A DNA stretch of 64,000 bases from Aquanectria penicillioides (lineage: Eukaryota; Ascomycota; Sordariomycetes; Hypocreales; Nectriaceae). Position numbers and translations under genes: made by a program. Positions 1 through 13,200 of this stretch are shown here, piece by piece; position 1 is the first letter of the stretch, and every line of letters starts with the position of its first letter. The stretch spans positions 7,752,210-7,816,209 of the forward strand of contig PYIU01000001.1 of the NCBI GenBank assembly GCA_003415625.1, given 5' to 3'. The notes beneath the pieces were generated by a model. It did not search any database. It saw only the letters and a program-made list of their open reading frames with translations, and was not told the DNA's origin.

Positions 1-2362
1 GCCTTGGGGAATCCAAAGCACTGCAGTACGTGCTCGCAGATAAGTCGTGAAACAGTCGGTGTTCCAATCATTCCGGAAAACGGCAAGGGGACCGCAGCCG
101 TTCGAATCGCGTGGGTGCCCAGTCTCATGCACTCCGTAATCGCTGAGTTGATCTTCTGTTCAACATCAACGACTTGTGCAGCGACGCAAAAGAGACGTAC
201 TCGTTCGTCGACAATGAGGCCGAGGGTTTGAGAAAGGAGGTCTTTAACTCCCGCTTCATCATCTATGAGTGCGTGTTAGAAAAGCTGCCGAGAACAAGTC
301 AAGAGTAACTCACTCCTTGAAAGACAGCAATAGCCATCAGCCTTGTAGTGCTCGATTTGCGACAACTGGTTCCTGAGCTGTGCAAACTGATCGTCGGCCA
401 TCTTGTTGGCTTGTTCCTCGGCGAGCTTCTTGGCTTCTTTATAATCGTTTGTCTTTTCCATGAGTTCTTCCAACAACTGCATCTTTCGATAACCGGTGAG
501 CTTATCCTTCTTCGTTCCAACTACAAACACGGGGACTTGATGCGAGAATTGGGCAATAGTTGCAAACGTTCGCTTATCAGCTTCTTCGATTCGGCTGACG
601 TCGGCGTCGACACAGAACCTGATTGGAGTCATTACAGGCTCAATTCTATGGGAATACAGCAGCTACTTACCAGATAACGTGGAGCGCCTCTGCAGGATCT
701 TGCTGGAAAGCTCTGTGTCGTAGAAACTTGGCAATCAAGTCAAGTTCTGCATCGCTACCTGCCTGCCATCCTCTTGAGTCGTGGATTAGAAGTCCCGGGT
801 GTCGAGGGGACTCGAAAGCTTCATTAATGTCGTGGACACCTTGGTCATACGAATCCGACTCGGTCGTCATTTCAACGCCGAAAACCTTGTTGATAAGGGT
901 CGACTTGCCAACTCCCGTCTTTCCGCAAACCAAAATTCGGAACGCCTTGACACCGCTGGCTCGCAACTGCATGTCGCGAAGCCAGGGGGCAAGCGAGTTG
1001 TTGTCGTCGACGAGGCATTTGTCCTGGAAATTTGAGATGTTTGTCTTGATAATTTTGAAGTTATTAAGTTCCAGATGTCGCGGGTATCTATCGAGAACGC
1101 AAAACAGGGAAGGGTGAATGATTGTACCGTATGGGCCTACAACAAGTCAGAAAAGTCGAAGAAGACCCCGACGGAGCATCTATACCTTTGTCGGTCCATC
1201 CTCTCAGCCCCTCAGCCGAAAAAATCTTGCGTGTCGCACTACGAGAATAACGCTCGGGGTCCAACTTTATGCAGTGGATATCATTCCCTGCTGCAGATCG
1301 AATTGCGTGGGTACTCTGAATGTCAAACATGCTGATTTTGATGCCGTTTGCATATGTGAGGCGCCATTCAATCTCTTCGGATCCATCGAGATTCGGAAGA
1401 CCGCCTGCGTATTGGGGAAACACCAAAGCCATCGGGTTTTCTCCCGTCATTTGCTTCTCCATGGGGGTTAAATTTAAGCCGGCCTGAATGCTCTCAAGCA
1501 CGATCCATTGCAGTGGATAAATCGAAAGCCCATCGTTGTCTGGCCCGCCACACATGTCATCGTTGGTTCCCAAAAACCATGACTGAATAATCGACTGCTG
1601 TGTGGTCCCGATGTCGCTTGGTAGTTCGGGGAGGTCTAGCGTTCTACTAGAGCGATTTTCGTTGATTGCTAGCGCATGTCTGAGGGTCTGGATGGAGGAA
1701 ACACATGAAGTGTCAAATGAAATCTTGGAGGCGGTGAGTTTTATCGAGTCAAAGAGACCAACGAATGGTATCCTTGGCGGATCGCCAGTGTGACTCTTGA
1801 TCATCTGCAAAAGTTGGGGGCCACGTCGATAGTCGTCTTCGAGGTGAGCTTTCATAAGCGACAATGTCGAGTCGTACAGCTCATCAAACGGGTGCGTCGA
1901 CGCTTTGTTGGGCAGACCCATGTGGTGAACAATGCCAGCGACGGCGCGGGCGACGAATGCTCCATGGCCAGATCCGTAGAGCCAGAGCTCGTCTTCAGGC
2001 TCTTCAAGGGTTTCGCACACATCCTTGACAATTGTCTTGATAAGCTCCTCAGTGTCGTCGGTCGCAGCCTTGCGCCGAAACTTGTCGCTCAATTTGGCAG
2101 TGTTGCCGACAGCGACATGGTACCTCGGGATCTGAACCGCGGGTCGAGGCGACGGCCAGAAGCCATCTCGAACCATCTGCTTGAGCCTCTGGATTGACGA
2201 TTGGTTTCCATCCTCTGGACGCGTGTCAGCAACGGTTGAGCGGCAGCGGAGCGGGGTTACATGTTGCTCACTTGAGTTTTCACGCGGCTCGCGCCCGTCG
2301 ACCAGGACGACGAGCCTTTTCAGGGTTCTCTGTTCGGACATTTTTGGGAAACCAAGGCTCAA
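1..2362 (-). CDS. DUF2235 hydrolase-like domain fused to a P-loop GTPase (3' end outside window)
   Basis: Exons read on the minus strand: 2362-2272, 2214-1186, 1136-671, 618-314 and 262 to beyond the window; introns are 49-57 bp with GT-AG ends. The first ATG is at 2362; a second at 2341 lies directly before the LVVLVDG strand. Residues 1 to about 380 match the DUF2235 family (T6SS Tle1-like alpha/beta hydrolases), but the nucleophile elbow, normally G-F-S-R-G-A, reads G-S-G-H-G-A, so the catalytic Ser position is Gly. The later half is a GTPase: G1 GKTGVGKST (about residue 443), G3 DSRG, G4 TKKD, then a helical tail resembling the DUF697-type segments that follow some such GTPases. The domain order and the continuous frame through four introns support one protein. 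Function unknown; I infer a nucleotide-controlled signalling protein rather than an active lipase. Confidence 0.8.
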
Positions 2363-3975
2363 TCGAGCATCTCTCGCGAAGCTGTCGCCGACAGAGATCT
2401 GCCCGCTGTCTCGGCTGCTGAAGTCGGGTTTGTGAAGAAGGGTGTTGCGGCGGGGGAAGATTTAATGAACAGGGCCCGCCAGTTGGGCTGAGCAGGCTGA
2501 AGGATCCTTTTTGTGCAACAGGGAGACGTAAGCGAAATTCGCAACAAGCAGCGCAGATCGTCAGACTTCGCTTTCGCTTATGCTGCGCTAGCAACTGGTT
2601 GCATTGGGCTTGTCCGTGGCCGGTTTTTGGGCGATTGATTGACACGCGCTGCAACTCGTCGAGCGTTAGCGTGGGTTGGGTTTCGAGACCGCTGGTAATC
2701 CCTTGTTACAGCCTTAAATCTGCATCGGAGATTTTGATCCTGAAACTCTCAAGAAAACCACGGGCAGCCTTCTGTGTGATGCTTCCTCCTTTAGGGGCGG
2801 CAGAAACCGAAAAAGCTCATCGCCATTTCGCACTCGGTATCTGCGGCTCTGCGGCTCCAGCCAACACTCGCTGCGTACGGGTAAGGTTGCCCTAATTTAC
2901 TCCGCCATGATGACAGGTACTAGAACTGAAGTTGATCAATAGGTAGGCAGCTAAGCCACTGAGGTCATGCAGCCTGATACTGGTCTGACCACCAAGCTCT
3001 TCGACTCTGTCTCTCGTCTCCACCGAATGGCCGTGGTCGCAGATCAAATAAGGTTACGGCGCGGCAAGCACTGCCACAAGGCGCGGACTGCAGTCGTCTA
3101 TTCCTTGGCTGGAGAAAGGTGTAATAACCCAAAAGGCACTTCATTGGATCTTGCAAACGTGCCGTGCATGCATCGCGTTGCGTATCCGTTGCGCATCCTG
3201 CAGCGATCCATCCTTGATGACGCAGCTCTCCCTGGGACACGGCTCATGGTTGCGTCAACTCTTGTTACGGCCCCCACTGGTTGTGCAAGTGTCAAGGGCG
3301 TGGGTTTCCCCATGGATGAGCTGATGATTATCTTCACCTTAATAAACCCCCCATCACCGAAAAACGCGACATATTGTGGCTGGGTCACTGTTGGTCCCAC
3401 ATTCTAGATTTCCCCTGAGTTTGAAGTTTTGGTTCAGAAGATACCGACTCAACCATAGGTTTCTGATGCGGGGTATCTGCCAGCCCCCCTGAAAGTTGTC
3501 GTCATTCACCTATCAATCACTTTCTCTTTCACCAATAGCTTTCCCTTTCTGGCTATATCGACTACCAAAGAGGTTTGGTACCGTATCTATCTGCACATTT
3601 ACCTCAACAGCTGTTTGTTGTGAGCTCTCGGTAGTCTCGGATAGTTTACAACGCCCACTGCGCACCCCCTCTCCTTCCTCAACCCCTGCACCCATGCATG
3701 GCTACTTTAGAGGATGAGATTTAAACTGCATGCGAGTTAAAATGCAGTTTATTCGTATTAGTGACTGCCTAGAGCATACTTCAAGGGTAGAGTCTATAAC
3801 TCAAAATCTTATCGTGAGCCATGCCACCGTTTACTCTCATCCTTGCTTGTGCCTCCCCACTTGCTCCTCGACTTTTCTCTTGTCGTATTGTAAACTAATT
3901 GAACAATCCATTTCTAGTCAGTCGCTCCAGAATCCTTCTTCGAATCACATAAGTGCTTCAAATGAAACTATAAAA
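2363..3975. other. Intergenic, no gene recognised
   Basis: Only short overlapping open frames without domain similarity, conserved splice pattern or codon regularity are present. The part next to 2362 would hold the promoter of the DUF2235-GTPase gene. Confidence 0.6.
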
Positions 3976-4368
3976 TCAGTCCTTTGTTTGCTTCCCCAAT
4001 ACCCATTTACCTTCGGAATCTGCCGTCCACAATGCTCCAACAATACCTCGAGCTCCCGTTGCTATCGTCCTGCCTTCTTGATGGGCATTCCTGGTACTTT
4101 GCTCCACTAGAGCCCTCTCTTGATGATCTATCGCAAACAAAACGGAAAGAATAGATGATTTGACAGCTCCGACGCCAGATATGTTGGTTTGGAGTATAGT
4201 CAAGCCCGTGCACACTGTTGAGAGCCCAATTTGGCAGGCAATGAATGCGAGCCAAGGCCACCGAACTTTGACGAAAGTCGTAGGAGCCAGAGTCTCCCTC
4301 AGAACCTGGAATTTCTTTCCGTCATTAGATGTCACTCTCCAACGGAATTGATGACCATCCATGATCAC
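3976..4368 (-). pseudogene. DUF3176-like C-terminal remnant
   Basis: The minus-strand frame encodes about 125 residues resembling the C-terminal end of fungal DUF3176 membrane proteins: a VKVRWPWLAF motif leading into one hydrophobic segment, then a short 'VKSSILSVLF' stretch and a polar tail ending in GKWVLGKQ. Full members run to several hundred residues with more membrane segments upstream. Here no ATG opens the frame at 4368, an in-frame TGA lies at 4369-4377, and the 70 codons beyond it (to 4584) do not look like the family. I read this as a truncated relic. An unrecognised spliced gene reaching further upstream is the alternative. Confidence 0.45.
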
Positions 4369-5876
4369 GGTTCAGAGTAGCATGAGATGGCTCCAAGAAT
4401 TCGACGCTCTCGACGGAGACTGACGATGCGCGTGGACCATCCCTGGAATCCGAAGCTTAATGCAGATTAGACAATAACTCAAATCTAAGAAGGGAAGAGC
4501 ATACTGCATCGTCGTTCCTGGTTGACGACGCACTGTAGCGGAATGGGCTTGGCTCTCTTGGGACACCCGCGTCGCATGGCCCAACCTCTCATTTGATGGT
4601 ATCTAGAAAGTAGAGAATCCAAATGCCTTGTGCCTCAGAATTTTTGCGCAGTTACTTGGTTAAAGTGTGCTGCGTGTTCTGTTATGTCCAGGCATGCGGA
4701 GGCTACTAGGGAGGTGACGATCCAGTAACAAACGAGGCCGCGGATATCCCAAATGCAACCTGGTGCATTTGGTAACGCTAGCTCGAGAGAAACAGGAGAA
4801 GGGCTATAAATCGAAATAGGAAAATGGATAAAATCATCATCTATGAAATATATTGCCTTGCTAAGCGCGCAGGGGCGGTGCGAGGAGTTGATTGATTGTG
4901 AAGTAGGGATAGGCTTGAGGGGGGAGGCAGCGCGAGGCGCAGTGTCGCCAAGAAGATGCACAGCCAGGGGGGCGCTAACGGTCACTCAATCCATCACAGG
5001 AACTTCGCATCACAAATTTCACTTCTGTTGGCCCACTGTGACACGGTGACGGGCATGAGCCTGCAGCTTAGTTGCGGCGGTTGAAGCAGCTTGAGGCATC
5101 AGCCTTGCAAAGGGACCAGGATTGTTGTTTTGCTCCGTGTCTGAATTCGTCGTATTCGCTAGGCATTTTCGGCTTTGTCGGACGACAGCGCCTAGGTATT
5201 GGCAGGGCGTTTGCGCCGTGGTTCAAGCTCAAGGAACCCTGGTCTGATTTGTAGCGCCTGATAAACTCTGGCACCCTGCAAAGCTAGAGGCTGATCACAC
5301 TCGAAGGGGTCACTTCAAAGAATGCAGTTTCGCCAGAATCCAAGGCAGAGGATTGGGTTCTTGTCCACAGCACCCAGTCGACGCACCCCAGAATTACATA
5401 CCTGAAATATGGCAAAAATGCCGCAGTTATTGTTACTCTGATAACTGATCGCGGCAGATTGAGGCTGTGATACGTGCCTGTACGTCGTTCCGACGATTAA
5501 TCCGGCAATGCAATCTAGACCATTGATACTTGGTGAGAGCTTGGGTTCGGAAGATGCCGAGTCAGCCTTAATAAGTGCAGCCTCTCAGGCGGGGCTATCA
5601 GCCCCAAGTCGTCCAAGGCTGTCGCATTCTATGATTTCGCCTTCTTCTTTCCTCTCGTCCCTTGACGTCTTCACTTCTGCTTCTGACAGCTGCCTGATAA
5701 GCATAATTCTGCATCTATCGGCTAAAACACTGCTGCATATCTGTTGAGATCTGGCTTTGGTCCAACACGTCTCACACCACCTCACCATTTTAGCATCCCG
5801 TCTACCCCGGCGCCCTCGCTCTATAGATGACAGGGTTCAAGTTCCCTATAATTCGTAGCTCAGCATATTGCCTTCA
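4369..5876. other. Intergenic, no gene recognised
   Basis: No supported coding region. The last several hundred bases, with pyrimidine-rich patches near 5640-5700, are the presumed promoter and 5' leader of the FHA-pseudokinase gene starting at 5877. Confidence 0.5.
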
Positions 5877-8800
5877 ATGACTGGCGAAGGCTCAGTCCAA
5901 GGTGCGCCAGCTCCCAGTTCCAAACATAATGCCCCGAGATCAGACCCGCCAGGTGCATCAGCTGACTCCATGATCCTCGCATCAGCGAGCTCTAACCTTT
6001 CGAGGTTGGTCTCTGCCGAACAGCCATATGTTCTTGCGGATAACGATGACATCCCAGATGTCATCTGCTTGTTGAACCCCACTTCAAAACAGGCTCGGCA
6101 AGAGGTTGCTCGCTTGGCAGAAGAAGACTCGCCATATATCCTTACAGAAACCGAGATCCAAAATATTCTTGACGATTCTTCAGCCAATTTCTTTGCTGAA
6201 AGCCTAAGTCTAAGGAATCTAACGGGTCATGCGGTGATACTACGACTATCTAATCAAAGCAAAAACGCCGACCTAAAATATGCCTTTGGGAGGGATTCTG
6301 TGCGATGTGACATCAACTTTGCCAACGATCCTCAAAAGCCTATCAGCAATGTCCACTTTTTCATATATGTGGGCAAATATGGCTCCGTAATGGTAGAGGA
6401 TTGCTCAACGAATGGCACAACTGTTGACAAAGTACTGCTGAAATCTCGTCTTGGCAGCGGCAAACAATCTCTCGCCAAAGTCGAATCCGGCTCAATTATC
6501 ACGTTGACTTTGCAAAGCGAAGCTAACGACATAACCTTTTCTGTACATCTGCCACAAAGAGACCAAATTGCGGAAGTGTTGTACATGCAAAATGTCCAAA
6601 AGATTTTCTCCCGACAAGACACAAACATAGTCACCAAATATCGTGATCTGCCACCGCAGAGACAAGAATTTCAACGCCAAGAGCCGGTGCAACAGCCATC
6701 TCAGCCCTTTCCAGAAGAAGAGTCCTCTTATGCGACAAAGAGGTGGTCAGGCCGTTCCGGAAAGTACACTTTACAGAGTACCATAAGAAACGATGGATTG
6801 TCCATCACGTACAAGGTCAAATCCGAGCACAATAAAAAAGTGTACATGGCAAAAGAGTATAATAATAGTCTCCTTCCACGCCGATATATCCGTCGCCTTG
6901 CCAAAAATGAGATAATAGCTTTGAAATACCTCTGGCATCCTCAGCATGTAAGTCACTCCACTGTCATGATTCAGTTCACTTTTGTCCAGCTAACAACAGC
7001 CAGCGCAATATTGTACAATACTTCGACTACATTGAAGACAACGACTCCATGGAGATGGACAACCCAGATTTGGTAATCATAATGAAGTATGTCCCCGGCG
7101 GTAGCTTGGCAAACCTCGTCTCAGATGGTGGTGCTTTTCCAGAAGACGTCGCTAGAGTTATGTCTAAACAGTTACTGGACGCCGTGAAATACATTCACTC
7201 GGAATCCTTCATTCATAACAACATTTCACCCGAAAGTATCCTGGTAGATTCGACCAGTCCCCTTCGAATCAAGCTTTCAGACTTTTCCTACGCAAATTGG
7301 GAATCATCACGCCAGATATCACGAGAATGGGAGGGAGGTGCCAAGACCAAGCTATATTGCCCACCAGAAGTCTGCCCAGGCTATACCAGGTACCGGGACA
7401 AAGCTGTCAATCTTGATAAGAAAGATCCCACCGGTCTTTTTGAGATCAGAGTGAAACGTGCAACCGACGTGTGGGGGCTAGGTGGAGTATTATTCTTCGT
7501 TCTCACGGGCTCATCACCCTATTCAAGCGTACGGTATTCTTGTTTGCTCCGTGATATTATGACACAAGGACTCGATATCTCGCCACTTTCGAACCACAAA
7601 ACCTCTGAAGATTCTATTATCCTTATTAAGAAGATGCTTGAGCCATATCCTGAGAACCGCATAACACTTCTGCAATTTGAAGAGGACTATTGGCTACGCG
7701 ACCGGAATATTTCTACAGAAGATCTTCATTTGATTGATGAGGTGCTAGTCAAAGCGCCACCTACAATTGATGAGCCAAGTAGTACTCTGCAGACCGGAAA
7801 GTTTTTTTCACCTTGATGATCGCCCGAGAAGTAATTCTTCAGATGACGAAGGATTCCACGATACAGACTCCGACTTAACAAAAGAGGGGAGAACAGAGAA
7901 CTTCATTCTAGGTCACCATGACACAGCTCAAAATTCCGCTCCTCACAAGACCATTCAAGATATCCCGGATATAAAATCTCTGGTTGTCGGCGAATTCAAG
8001 CTACTAGATGAACTGAACTTGTCGATGGCCTCCTTTTCTTCGCATCCCTCCAGAAAGCAACACGATTCGATCAACCCAGTCGATGGCACAGAACGCACCA
8101 TTGAGGAAATACCCAACTCTTCATCAAATATTGACTCTACAAAGTATCAAGGCACTCAGGGGGCGCTTTCTCAGGCATATCGTCGGATTGAAGAATCATA
8201 TTCAGACTACTTCAAAGTTCTTGACACATCAAAACATTCTATCCTCAACGGTCCTCCCGATTATCCATTGTCCCACTCTACAGGATCTGACGACAGTCTT
8301 GAAGATGTCATCGTTAAGGAATTAACCACCTTAGGTCTAAACGATAGCGAGCTGAATGATGCTTTCAAATCGTGCTTCGAATTCGCAACCCGTGGACTGT
8401 TGGAGAGAGAATTTTACACATTGCTCCAAAAGCTTAGACAGGATTTGCAGCAAGAGGCTTCGAATGATAAACAATACCACATAGTAAATTATCTTCGGAT
8501 CGCCGCCACGGCAAGTCCTCTTGACCAAAAAGAGCCATCGGGAGATTTACCATCTGTCCAACTATCAACAATCGCAGATGGAATTGATGAATGGCCCACG
8601 GACTGTTCGATGGATGACCTACCAAAACAAAACTTGGAGGATCCGGCAATCGACATGCTGCCTGAACACGAAACTGGGAGAAATATTCCTCACTCATCAT
8701 CTGAAGTCGAAACCTCTTCTAAAGCCCACAATAATCTAAACCCATTTGCCCCTCTCTCCAGGGAAAACAGGAGCTACATCCTAGACTCACGCTCTTTTTC

Positions 8801-10077
8801 ATCATTTCGGCTCGAATCTCTGCGATTGATTGACAAACACAGCCAGTTCGAGAGTCGCGGTATCATTCCAGGGAGTTTGCAAGATACATTCTTGTTACCC
8901 ACATTTGTTGAAAGCTTCACTCGCTATCTTCCACGCATCCTTCCCAGGCCACCCCTTCCTGAAGGAACTATCCGCGTAAAGTGGAAATGTGTAAGCTAGC
9001 GACGAAACCTTGAAGTTTGCATGCGATGATTTTACTGACCAAAAACAAACGAAGGCTTGTGGCACTTGGTTATTCGATGATTACACAGAATTAGTTGCTG
9101 GCTCTCTTTCAGGTCTACAACAAGATCTTCAACAAAATCAATCTATCAAGACAGCTAATAACACAGAAAGTGGAGTCTCTGGCCTGATTAGAGCAACAGG
9201 CGAGTTGATTTCACACGTCTCACAGAGTCTTTCAGCCTGGGCTTCAAAGAAATCAGACAGCATATTACCCAATACCAATTCGGCAGCTGGGCTATCACAG
9301 GCGCCTACAGTGTTACAGGCTGCATATCAACCCAACGTTGCTAGGAACCAAGAAATTCCTCGTCTCCTTCTCTGCGTCGATAGGGGGCTTGTGGCCACTA
9401 GTTTAATTCAAGAGATGCTGGGCAATATTACCACAGATCGACCACTCTTCACATTTTTACGAGCCGAATACTTTGACCGTTGGAACCCGCGATTCTGGTT
9501 GACTCTTCGAACCATCCAATCACTATCCTTAACTCGAGTAAGGTTCTTCGTACGACTAGGTGACAACATGCTAATAGAACTGTACATCTAGTTCAGTGTT
9601 GATCTTAGTGAATTTTCGGAGGTCCACGAACACAAAATGACATGCGTTAATGGTTGTTACGTATGCCTTCCAACCTTAGATCTAATTGGCACAGAGTATC
9701 ATTGTGAACCAGCACCGAAGCAAAATCCAGGCTACACACCGCCAATTGGGCCGAATCGTTTAACCCACTACTTTCTCCGCCTCGAATGTATCAACGAGCG
9801 TCAAAGAAGTATAATATCTCAATTGCCAAAAAGGATCCTTGGCCGCCTGGTGGCCTCACACGAGCAAGGTGTGGTGGGTTGGGGCATACATTTTAAAGAA
9901 AACTGGCATTGGGGCAGCATATACGTAATTATTGTGTTTCTAACCGGCGCTGGATTGACATTCGGCATTATCTGGTCATCTGTTAAGAACGATGTTCAAA
10001 GCGGCATTGCAATCACTACGGGATGGATGACACTTGGGGCACTCTTGTTAGCATATATAGCCGCTCGTACCAAGTAA
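5877..10077 (+). CDS. FHA domain + pseudokinase with C-terminal membrane anchor
   Basis: ATG at 5877. Exons 5877-6947, 7004-8990, 9055-9537 and 9592-10077, with introns of 54-64 bp. About 1,341 residues if one T is removed from the T7 run near 7802-7808; as written, the frame stops at 7816. Order: an FHA domain (about 115-215, with the 'NVHF' and 'STNGT' loops) and then a kinase fold (about 300-640). The VAIK-type Lys is kept (MAKEY), but HRDLKPEN reads HNNISPES and DFG reads DFS, and the Gly loop is not recognisable, so catalysis is unlikely. A long Ser/Asp-rich linker follows, then a 'KWKCACGTW' element across the third junction, and two hydrophobic segments near the C-terminus. FHA-then-kinase is the Chk2/Rad53 order, but this protein appears membrane-tethered and non-catalytic. 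I infer a phosphopeptide-binding scaffold. Confidence 0.8.
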
Positions 10078-10211
10078 ATAGCATGCCGAAGGGTACCACC
10101 ATACCCGGTTTTGTTTAGGCGCCTCAAAGTAATATCAGTCTCTCATTTAAAGATATTAATAATGCCTTGACGGACGAAGAACATTCCGGAGACTGATTAA
10201 AAAAGGATGCC

Positions 10212-13200
10212 TCATTTGAGGTTGTCCTCAGATGCCGTTCGAAACCATTCCTCCAGGAATTCTCCTGATACAATCCTATGACGGTGGTGTTCTGGTAGTA
10301 CCCTCTCCTGTTTCCCCACTACCTGCATCATGAGCTCAATTGCGTCTTTAGCTTGACCATTAGAATAATAGGCTCGTGCAAGCCAATGTTGTGATCTCAA
10401 GAGTTGAGGGTGATCTTGCCCCAATACTCTTTCTCGAACTGTCACCACGTGTTCAAGTAGCTCAATTGCCCTGTCTACTTGACCAATCGCAAGGTAGGCT
10501 CTTGCAAGCTCACTCTGGGATGTCAGTCGACCAATGTTTTCTTCTGCCAAGAATTTGGACTCGAATGCCACCACACTCTCAAGCATTTCTATTCCCTTGT
10601 CAATCTCACCATTGATAGAGTATGCAATTGCAAGGCCATGCTCTGATTCCAGCCGAAGGGGGTGGTCTCTCGGTAGACTTCTCTCTCTGATACTGTGGAT
10701 ATGCTCCAACAGTTTTATCGACTGATCCACCTGGCCAATGGTAATGTAGGCTCGTGCAAGTTCATGCTCGGATGATAAGCGGTAGGTGTTCTCCTCGGGC
10801 AATAGTTCTGACTGTGATGTCACAACAAGCTCAAGCATCTCAACTGCCCTTTTGATCTGACCATTGGCCAGATAAGAGACTGCGAGCCCATGTCTTGCCC
10901 CAAGCTGACGAAGGTCGTTCTCTCCAAAGGATCTACCTCCCAAACTGACAACATGCTCGAGAAGCTTAATTGCCTTTTGCGTCTCTCCGTTCGCCTCATA
11001 GGCGTAGGCAAGAAGTTTCTGTGAGTCTAGGTATTGCGCACTGTCTTCTGGCAAAAGTTTGCTTCTGATTTGAACCGTATCCCTGAACTGCTCGAGTGCC
11101 TCTCGCAACCTCCCATCCGTTTGCAGACAACACGCGACGCGGGTTGCCAGTTGGCAACGGCTCTCAGTCTCGACTCCATCGCCCGCTTGCAGGACTCGAA
11201 GTGCGTGAGGTAAATAATTCCTCCATAGCTCTTGATTTCCCCATTCGTTGGTCGGGAATCGAGTCGCCAGGTGTTCAATTGGATCTTCCCTAGTCTCGGC
11301 GAATATGTTTTTCTTGGCGATCCATGACTGTGTTGCGATGTGGACTAAGCTGTGCATATCATACGTTTGTCCATCCCCACGTTTAACTAGAAACCTATAG
11401 CCGCAAAGCGTACCGAGAGCCTTTTTCAGTTGCTGCTCGGATTCTGGGCTTGGTAGTAGGGATTCAGGTATGGCCTTTGGTTCAATGCAAGCAATAAATG
11501 AGAGCAACTTCGTAGCATGTACATTCGTTTCACGGATCTGGTCGAATGATATGTACCAAGTAGTGGCCACGGGGTGCTGGGTGTCTTTGTATCGAGTAGT
11601 GTCATAAAACTCACTATTCATCAACTCGTCTCTATTTTCGTCATGTTGTTTAAATAACCGGAGGTAGTCGGCGATATTGACTTGGTTCTCGTTCATGTAT
11701 GCCGTTGCCTGTGTGATCGCCAATGGGAGATATGCAAGCTCTTGGAGCAAACTATTCGCAACGTCCACGTCGCCGAGGCCAGCCTTGTCAACCAAAGACT
11801 TCTCAAGGAACATCTGTGCCTCCTCTCTGCTCATCTCACCCATTTCGAGAAATTCATTCGCGGCGACAGAGACTGCGACCTTGCTAGTTCGAGTCGTGAA
11901 GAGAATTCGGCCATCGTCACTATGTGGAAGGTATTCATATATACCTTTCTGATTAGTAGAACATCCGAAAAGAATATTCATGTCATCTGCGTTGTCCACA
12001 ATAAGAAACCATTTTCCCACTGCCTTCGAGTTTAGATAGTTCTGAAACAGTTCCTTTGGGTCCTCTTTATCATTTCCCTGGATGGCAGCATCTTTGACGA
12101 TTCTCGAACATGCCTGCTCGAACGCGGCATGACTCAAAGCTGGCACCCAAAACACGGAGTGGTCTGGTTTATTTTGCTTCGCCCAATATGCCAGTTGGAG
12201 GGCAACTTGAGTTTTTCCGACACCCCCCAGTCCGACTAAGGCCACTTTTTGATGCTCGTTCTCTCCGAATAACATTGTGCTGAGCAATTTCAGAACTTCC
12301 CTGCGGCCAACGAAGCGTTTGTTTTGGGGGAATGGGACTCTGAAACATGTTGTCTCTTTGGCGAGTTAGCTGTCAGAGTTGACCCTAAAGTAGAAAGAGG
12401 CGTACCACGGACTAGAGAATTCTCGACCTTTTGAACCTCAATTTTCTGCCCAGGACTCAACGAGCTGGATGGTTGTTGTCCAAAGACAGGGACGGTGCAT
12501 ATCAGACCATTTCGTATATGCTGCTTTAACACACCCAGAATAGCACGATATCGGGCGTCCTGCCTATCTGTACACTTCACCATCTGTCTATGATCCGCGT
12601 CGATGCTCTCTACAGTCTCCAACATGGGTGGAAGGTCCACTCTCGAGGAAAAGTCTTCAACAACCTAGCATCGCATCTGAATTAGTATTCGGTCAATGTA
12701 GAAACCGTATCAAGTTTGAAATGTTGAGATTCACCTTTCCTGCCAGGCCCTTAATTCCTGACGGTCCACGACCCTCTTGAAAGGAGTGGATTCTGATTCC
12801 AGAGCCACAGATGATAGCCTTGAACTCCTCTTGAATGTTGTCAAGAACTTCACTATTGACTTGCAAACTCTCCACGATCTTTTTGTTGGGGTCTTGAAGC
12901 AATAACCGAGCTATATTAGATGCAATCCCGCCCCATCCCGCATACATGCTTCCACGATGCGGCGTACCGAGGAATATGATTAGCTTTGTACGCGAGCGGC
13001 ACATCTCGGACCTGCGAATGGCCTAGAACGTTGAGTCATCCCACCATGGCTGTGCTGAGGGATAAAGCATACATCTTTTACAATAATACCACCAAGGCTG
13101 TGAGCAATGAAGATGACTGGATCCTAAAATAATGCATTTAGTTTCAGCCTACTCCTCGTTAAGTTACTCATACCGAATTACCAATCTCGCGCTCAAATCG

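Noticed and set aside
2967..3407. 146-codon plus-strand frame
   Set aside because: Overlapped by similar-length frames on the other strand; codon use and composition look random.
7797..7840. Short intron to explain the frame change in the FHA gene
   Set aside because: The only GT-AG pair here would give an intron of about 30 bp, well below the 47-93 bp seen elsewhere, and would remove conserved residues.
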